Shown here: one piece after another, positions 6,469 through 10,291 of the stretch | Position numbering within the stretch: position 1 is the first letter of the stretch | How the letters are laid out: every line of letters begins with the position of its first letter | Assembly (NCBI GenBank): GCA_903970295.1 | Contig: CAJCHQ010000853.1 | Coordinates: forward strand, 1-10,291 | Length of the DNA: 10,291 bases | Direction of reading: 5' to 3' | DNA from: Bryobacterales bacterium | GTDB lineage: Bacteria; Cyanobacteriota; Vampirovibrionia; Obscuribacterales; Obscuribacteraceae | The notes under the pieces: model-generated | Told to the model about the DNA's origin: nothing | Databases searched by the model: none | The model's input: only the letters and a program-made list of their open reading frames with translations | Position numbers and translations under genes: made by a program

Positions 6469-6490
6469 ATGACTAAAGAGTTGCCGGTGC
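6469..6490 (+). pseudogene. 5' remnant of a second kinase-like gene, cut at about 6490
   Basis: GGGGAGGA followed 8 bases later by ATG 6469 encodes MTKELPV, matching MSKDLPT at the start of the intact kinase (4097). The preceding roughly 200 bases also resemble that gene's leader. At about 6490 the similarity stops and the 3' end of the opposite-strand phosphotransferase begins; the plus frame closes at TGA 6520-6522. No kinase remnant was found on the far side of the phosphotransferase. That this was a full kinase gene is inferred only from its start and leader. Confidence 0.55.
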
Positions 6491-7231
6491 TTAGATCGCG
6501 CGCACTTGGGCAAGTCGCCTGATTGAGTGCGCGTCGTCCCAGCAGACGGCGGCTTCCCATGCGGCCGATGCTTGCCCGGCGATGTCGAGGGCGTCGGCAT
6601 CGAGGCCGGCGGCGTTGTAGGGCAGGACCAAGTCGAGGTCGGAGACGTCTACATGTGACTCGTCCCAGTCGATCAGCGCGACTCGATTCTCTGATATGCG
6701 GATGTTGCCAGGATTGGGGTCGCCATGGACAACGCTTGTCTGGCGTCCGACGAGCCGCGCCCATGCTACACGGCATCGAGCAACTCCCTCAGGCGGCATC
6801 GCGCCGAGGTCGACTTTCGTCCCGGTGTCGGCGTGTAGGAGATCGGTCGATGATCGCCAACCTGGGCGCTGCGGCCAGCCCTGGCTCAAGCGATGCAGCC
6901 GCCGGAGCGTGTTGGCCACGCCACGCCAGTCGCTCTCCGTTTCGGGCGGTCTGCCCTCCACATATGTCATCACCACCAGACCGTTCGCAAACAACCGGCC
7001 ATCCTTCGTCGGGATGGGCACCGGCACGGTGAGACCTTCACGGTCGAGGTATTGGAGGAGCTCGGTCTCCCACGTGAGATCAGCGTCGCTCCTGCGGCCG
7101 AGACGACCAACCGCGAGTTGGCCATGGACGCGCACTCTACACACGTCGTTGGCTACACCGCCTCCCAGTGGTTCGATGCGCACTGCGTCTTCACCCCACT
7201 GCCGGAGATTATCCCATCCCAATGCGGCCAT
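6491..7231 (-). CDS. Aminoglycoside/macrolide-type phosphotransferase (APH family), probably acquired
   Basis: A 246-residue kinase of the APH/choline-kinase fold that would transfer phosphate from ATP to a small hydroxylated molecule; the substrate is unknown. HGDPNPGNI (169-177) is the Brenner motif, with catalytic D171 and metal ligand N176. IDWDE (187-191) supplies the second metal aspartate D188. VVMTYVEG (86-93) is the hinge region. It is somewhat shorter than classical APH enzymes (about 260-300). The gene is much richer in GC than its neighbours (42 of 60 bases in 6541-6600, against 27 of 60 in 7441-7500). It has a full AAGGAGGTGA Shine-Dalgarno, while nearby genes have weak ones or none, and its own promoter. 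It looks like actinobacterial or other high-GC relatives (recall). These signs point to horizontal acquisition. Antibiotic resistance is possible, not shown. Confidence 0.88.
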   Translation of the reverse strand: MAALGWDNLRQWGEDAVRIEPLGGGVANDVCRVRVHGQLAVGRLGRRSDADLTWETELLQYLDREGLTVPVPIPTKDGRLFANGLVVMTYVEGRPPETESDWRGVANTLRRLHRLSQGWPQRPGWRSSTDLLHADTGTKVDLGAMPPEGVARCRVAWARLVGRQTSVVHGDPNPGNIRISENRVALIDWDESHVDVSDLDLVLPYNAAGLDADALDIAGQASAAWEAAVCWDDAHSIRRLAQVRAI

Positions 7232-7242
7232 GTCACCTCCTT
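7232..7242 (-). promoter_or_regulatory. Strong ribosome-binding site of the phosphotransferase gene
   Basis: On the minus strand AAGGAGGTGAC directly precedes ATG 7231, with GGAGG four bases from the start codon. This is close to the full anti-16S complement. It fixes the start and differs from the weak or absent sites of the surrounding genes. Confidence 0.8.
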
Positions 7243-7273
7243 GCTAACTGAAATCGAGTTCCGGTACAGTACA

Positions 7274-7301
7274 GGTTTGAGCAGAGCCTACTGCTCAAAC
7301 C
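7274..7301 (-). promoter_or_regulatory. 11-bp hairpin in the phosphotransferase 5' untranslated region
   Basis: GGTTTGAGCAG (7274-7284) pairs perfectly with CTGCTCAAACC (7291-7301) around a 6-base loop. It lies between the predicted -10 box and the ribosome-binding site, a few bases into the transcript. No U-tract follows on either strand, so it is not a standard terminator. It could stabilise the 5' end, act as an operator, or be part of a leader control. Confidence 0.5.
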
Positions 7302-7312
7302 CATCTGAAAAT

Positions 7313-7340
7313 ATTGTATGCGCAAAGGAAGGATGCGCAA
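7313..7340 (-). promoter_or_regulatory. Predicted promoter of the phosphotransferase gene
   Basis: On the minus strand TTGCGC (7340-7335) and TACAAT (7318-7313) are separated by 16 bases, a good sigma-70 match. An 8-base direct repeat, ATGCGCAA on the plus strand (7318-7325 and 7333-7340), spans both boxes and might be a regulator site. The transcript would start near 7306, giving a leader of about 75 bases. Confidence 0.55.
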
Positions 7341-7436
7341 CGACCGGTCGCAACCTTCTTCGCCATTCCAAGGTTTTCTTGCTAGAATCGACTAATCGGG
7401 TGTGCCTGAAAAAAGTGCTCATAGGGCGTACAAAAA

Positions 7437-8429
7437 ATGATCTACACCGACTTAGCCCAAGAGACTATCGATCACATTATCTCTACCCGTTTGCGTACAA
7501 GTGATTTAGATACTGCCTTGCATGCCGCTTTTGAAAGCCTGGTCAAAGGACTGGAACTTGAAAGAGCTGTGCTGTGGCAGCTAGTGCTTGATCGACTTGT
7601 TCTAACAAATCAACGCTCGGCGCAGCCAGACCTAGCGGAAATTATTGGTGCGGAAGTGAATGCGAAGGAAGCTACGCAGATCGTTCTCCGGTTTCTATGC
7701 GAATTCGCGGACGAGTCGAAACCAGGTATCATCGCCGTCAAGTCTTCAGCGGATGAAGAAGATTTTGAGCCTCTTCTCAGATTCTCTCCTGACGGTTGCT
7801 CAAGTCTAGTAACTCCAATGAGGGCGCAAGGATTATTTCGCGGTTTCCTTGTGCTGGAAGCTCGAACAACGAAGGAGTGGGCAGATTCAGATTTACAAAC
7901 GGTCGAGAAAGTCTCGGCGTTCCTGTCGACTTTACTCGCGGACTCATTCGAACATTCCTTAAGCCAACGCGAGATGGTAAAAAACAAAACCATGGTGGAA
8001 GTATTGAGTGTCTTTGCCGAAGAAAATGACCAGGCGGTGGCAGCGTGGAAGGCGGGGCTGTTAATAGCTGAATGTTTGGGCTCGAAACAGTCCAGCGTCT
8101 ATTTGCTTGGTGCGGGCACCGAGACATTAGTTGGACAAAATGATCAACTTGCATTGACTGATAGCGAAAGTCCGTACGTCGAGGTTTTCAATTCTGGAAG
8201 GACCATTTTGATCGGCCGTGAAGGCAGCTGTTCAAATTCGTCGTATGAGCGCCACTTTGGTCAACACCGGGGAGTAGTGATACCACTTATCGCGAACCAC
8301 AAAACGTACGGAGTTTTGGGACTATGGCAGCGCTCTGAAAAACTAAAACCGCACCAGCCGCAAGATCGTCAACTTGCATCCGATCTCGCGCACCAGCTTT
8401 CGAAGTGTCTGGCATCGAAAAACTCGTAG
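7437..8429 (+). CDS. Tandem GAF-domain protein without an output domain
   Basis: A 330-residue soluble protein made of two GAF-like modules, which in other proteins bind small ligands or chromophores, or dimerise. The first covers about residues 20-172, ending in SLVTPMRAQGLFRGFLVLEA and the helix LQTVEKVSAFLSTLLA. The second covers about 190-325, with SSVYLL, VEVFNSGRTILI and GVVIPLIANHKTYGVLGLW. There is no kinase, GGDEF, phosphatase or DNA-binding domain before the stop, so it may be a sensor or scaffold partner. No chromophore-binding cysteine pattern is clear. A stop codon lies four codons upstream, so ATG 7437 is the first possible ATG start. Its ribosome-binding site is weak (AGGG about 10 bases before). 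A possible extended -10, TGCTAGAAT, sits at 7380-7388. The function is not identified beyond the fold. Confidence 0.8.
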   Translation: MIYTDLAQETIDHIISTRLRTSDLDTALHAAFESLVKGLELERAVLWQLVLDRLVLTNQRSAQPDLAEIIGAEVNAKEATQIVLRFLCEFADESKPGIIAVKSSADEEDFEPLLRFSPDGCSSLVTPMRAQGLFRGFLVLEARTTKEWADSDLQTVEKVSAFLSTLLADSFEHSLSQREMVKNKTMVEVLSVFAEENDQAVAAWKAGLLIAECLGSKQSSVYLLGAGTETLVGQNDQLALTDSESPYVEVFNSGRTILIGREGSCSNSSYERHFGQHRGVVIPLIANHKTYGVLGLWQRSEKLKPHQPQDRQLASDLAHQLSKCLASKNS

Positions 8430-8677
8430 CCTAAATCTAACGTGCAAGAGGCTTCTCTAAGAATAGGTACCCATGCTGATTACATTGGCGAGGAAGCATT
8501 AGCCAGCGAACACATCAAATCGGCAGCCAGTCTTATTTTGGCGATGTCGAGTCGCCGACCGGTCGTGCTCGATTAACAAGCAATTAAGGTCCCTCTTCCT
8601 TAATAAAGTGCTAACTATAAAATTGTTCCTGTCTCCATGCCACAATATTTCATGCCCACTTGCAACTTGGTTAGTCA

Positions 8678-9943
8678 ATGGCCACCAGTGCTCCGCGCGT
8701 CTCAATCTGCCTTCCCGTTTTCAACGGCGAAGGTTTTCTTGCCGCAGCCATTGATAGCGCGCTCGCACAGAGTTTCAGAGACTTCGAGCTAATCATCGTC
8801 GATGACTGTTCAAGCGATCAATCCGGACGCATTATTCAGTCTTACGCGGCACGCGATCAGCGTATCAAATGCGCGATTAATTCCGAAAAAGTAGGATTAT
8901 TCGGCAATTACAACCGCTGCATGGAGCTGGCTTCTGGAGAATATATCAAGCCATTCGCCCAGGACGATATTCTGCATGGCGATATGGTGCGCAGGCTCGT
9001 AGAGTTGTTGGATTCAGAGCCAGCAGTGGCGCTTGCCAGTACAGCCCGCACGCCGATCTGCTCTAGAGGCGCTAGAATTACCGAATTAGCTTCGCCTGCA
9101 ACTGCGGCCGAATACGTTCCCTCATCGTCCAGTGTATCCGGGCGGGAGGTGATCAGAAAAGCCATTAATCCAGTCATCAACTTCATCGGCGAGCCTACGA
9201 CAGTAATGTTTCGCCGAGAGTACATCGGCTCCGGCTTCGATGCCAATTTTTGCCACTTAGGAGATCTCGAGTACTGGTTTCGTATTCTGCTCAACGGCAG
9301 ATATGCGTATCTAGACGAAGAATTGTGCAGCTACCGTATGCACAAGAAAAGCACCACTACTTCGAACCAGAAATATTTGTTCTACGCCTCTGATCTGCTG
9401 AGAATAGGCAGGAAGTATAAGCGATTTCTCTGGGAAGCCGGCGGTACGCAAGCGCAATTTAATGACCAGGTGATCAGCACAGTAGCAGCGGAGCTCAATG
9501 CTCGAGGAGACGGGTTCAGGAACAGTCTCCTGAACATGGATCCTGAGTATTTCTGCGAGTTTGATGAGCATGTCGGCAAAGGCTCTTTCCATTCACTGCC
9601 GGTCGGGCTCCTCGAACTGGCTCTGCAAGCTCTTTTGAGAGTACCACCGGCGCAACCTGAGCCGTCTATCGATCGACGTGCCGTAATTTATCAACTGGAA
9701 TCAACACTCGAAAATTACTTGTCTAGTCCATCGTGGGTGATGACGCGAGTACTTCGCGAGCTGAATAAGACTTTGATCGTGGAAGCTGATGACTCATCTC
9801 TCGAAACCGACACTGACAGCCAGATCGAGTATGAAAAATACTTGCGTACGCAACTATTGAAAGTTAAGCGCAGCCGATCTTGGAAGATTACTGCACCATT
9901 GAGGATGCTGAAAAGCTGGTTGGTTCCTGTCTCAGCCACTTGA
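8678..9943 (+). CDS. Family 2 glycosyltransferase
   Basis: A 421-residue GT-A-fold glycosyltransferase that would add a sugar from a nucleotide-sugar donor to a glycan acceptor in the cytosol. The N-terminus has the canonical VSICLPVFNGEGFLAAAIDS (8-27), VDDCSSD (41-47) and the metal-binding FAQDD (93-97) in place of DxD. GDLEYW (195-200) and CSYRMH (217-222) mark the acceptor side of the domain. The rest, from about 230, is a helical extension of unknown role. Near the C-terminus, SRSWKITAPLRML resembles a short motif seen at the ends of many bacterial glycosyltransferases. A stop lies two codons before ATG 8678 and no Shine-Dalgarno is visible. A TATAAA at 8616-8621 could be a -10 box, but no good -35 was found. 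The convergent nucleotide-sugar epimerase supports a polysaccharide or glycan locus. The last 56 bases overlap that gene. Confidence 0.9.
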   Translation: MATSAPRVSICLPVFNGEGFLAAAIDSALAQSFRDFELIIVDDCSSDQSGRIIQSYAARDQRIKCAINSEKVGLFGNYNRCMELASGEYIKPFAQDDILHGDMVRRLVELLDSEPAVALASTARTPICSRGARITELASPATAAEYVPSSSSVSGREVIRKAINPVINFIGEPTTVMFRREYIGSGFDANFCHLGDLEYWFRILLNGRYAYLDEELCSYRMHKKSTTTSNQKYLFYASDLLRIGRKYKRFLWEAGGTQAQFNDQVISTVAAELNARGDGFRNSLLNMDPEYFCEFDEHVGKGSFHSLPVGLLELALQALLRVPPAQPEPSIDRRAVIYQLESTLENYLSSPSWVMTRVLRELNKTLIVEADDSSLETDTDSQIEYEKYLRTQLLKVKRSRSWKITAPLRMLKSWLVPVSAT

Positions 9944-10291
9944 TTAAGTCATTAATTCCGGTCGGCAAGTCTATCTCAGGTTCATAGTCGAGAAGTTTTC
10001 GCGCCTTACTAATGTTAGGCTGCCTGAAGTGGACGTCCTCACTCTCGAGATTATCGACGTGGATCTGAGATGGGGAGCCGGTCATTTCGCAAATCATTTG
10101 CGCTAACTCGAGCATACTGATGTTATTTCGGTCGTTCCCGATGTTGAACACCTCGCCACTGACTCCGTCCTTATGCAGAGTGGCTACCACTGCCCGCACG
10201 AAGTCTCGGATGTGACACCAGGATCTCGTCTGTTCCCCGCTGCCAGAGATCGTCAGTCTCGTGCCGGCAAGTGCGTTTTTGACGAGCGTGG
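9888..10291 (-). CDS. NAD-dependent nucleotide-sugar epimerase/dehydratase (C-terminal part)
   Basis: Runs off the right edge; the last 133 residues are visible. They match the C-terminal, substrate-binding half of extended SDR enzymes such as UDP-glucuronate decarboxylase, dTDP-glucose dehydratase or UDP-sugar epimerases. GSGEQTRSWCHIRDF (16-30 of the visible part) is the conserved segment before the helix leading to FNIG (48-51). Further on come SMLELAQMI, then RQPNISKARKLLDYEP and a closing GINDLIKWL. The NAD-binding Rossmann region and the catalytic YxxxK lie outside the window, so the exact reaction cannot be assigned. The stop falls inside the glycosyltransferase gene on the other strand, giving a 56-base tail-to-tail overlap. 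Confidence 0.9.
   Translation of the reverse strand, partial: TLVKNALAGTRLTISGSGEQTRSWCHIRDFVRAVVATLHKDGVSGEVFNIGNDRNNISMLELAQMICEMTGSPSQIHVDNLESEDVHFRQPNISKARKLLDYEPEIDLPTGINDLIKWLRQEPTSFSASSMVQ

Noticed and set aside
6491..7400. A named mobile element carrying the phosphotransferase
   Set aside because: No transposase, integrase, terminal inverted repeats or target-site duplication could be found, so only an insertion of unknown mechanism is claimed.
6523..7504. Several long plus-strand frames across the phosphotransferase gene
   Set aside because: High GC removes stop codons in all frames. The minus-strand frame has intact catalytic motifs and a perfect ribosome-binding site, while the plus frames have neither.

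Overview
The window looks like a mosaic stretch of bacterial chromosome of moderate GC. It has regulatory and signalling genes, long non-coding gaps, one gene fossil, one GC-rich intruder and the edge of a surface-sugar locus. The kinase at 4097-5851, with its family-typical run ADRYEILRLIGEGGMGKVYK, and the abundance of sensory modules recall non-photosynthetic Cyanobacteriota (Obscuribacterales/Melainabacteria-like). This is recall from protein style only and could be wrong. There are no rRNA or tRNA genes, CRISPR arrays, transposases or phage genes in view.

Layout. 1-621: an AraC-type regulator cut by the left edge, followed by a short-chain dehydrogenase (763-1668) it may control. 1669-2484: mostly non-coding, with a minus-strand fossil of a zinc-ribbon (DUF4379-like) protein and a strong hairpin. 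2485-3526: a small secreted protein whose stop codon almost touches the start of a sensor-less histidine kinase. 3527-4096: non-coding, with a promoter and a roughly 205-nt leader for the next gene. 4097-5851: a Hanks-type Ser/Thr kinase with a C-terminal tail of 21 nonapeptide repeats.

5852-6490: non-coding, ending in a second, diverged copy of the kinase leader plus the first codons of a second kinase-like gene. That copy is cut off at about 6490 by an opposite-strand, GC-rich phosphotransferase gene of the aminoglycoside/macrolide-kinase type (6491-7231), which has its own promoter, 5' hairpin and perfect Shine-Dalgarno. 7437-8429: a protein of two GAF domains. 8678-9943: a family 2 glycosyltransferase. 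9888-10291, minus strand: the C-terminal part of a nucleotide-sugar epimerase/dehydratase, overlapping the glycosyltransferase tail to tail by 56 bases.

Working together. The histidine kinase, Ser/Thr kinase and GAF protein are all signal-transduction parts, but no response regulator or other output gene lies in the window, so their circuit cannot be closed here. The glycosyltransferase and epimerase mark the start of a polysaccharide or glycan locus continuing to the right. The most interesting signal is the pair of homologous 5' leaders at about 3856-4096 and 6236-6468. They share promoter layout, a TTGTTCA/TGAACAA inverted repeat at an identical distance from the -10 box, and the ribosome-binding region. 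This suggests a conserved leader-based or operator-based control element for this kinase family.
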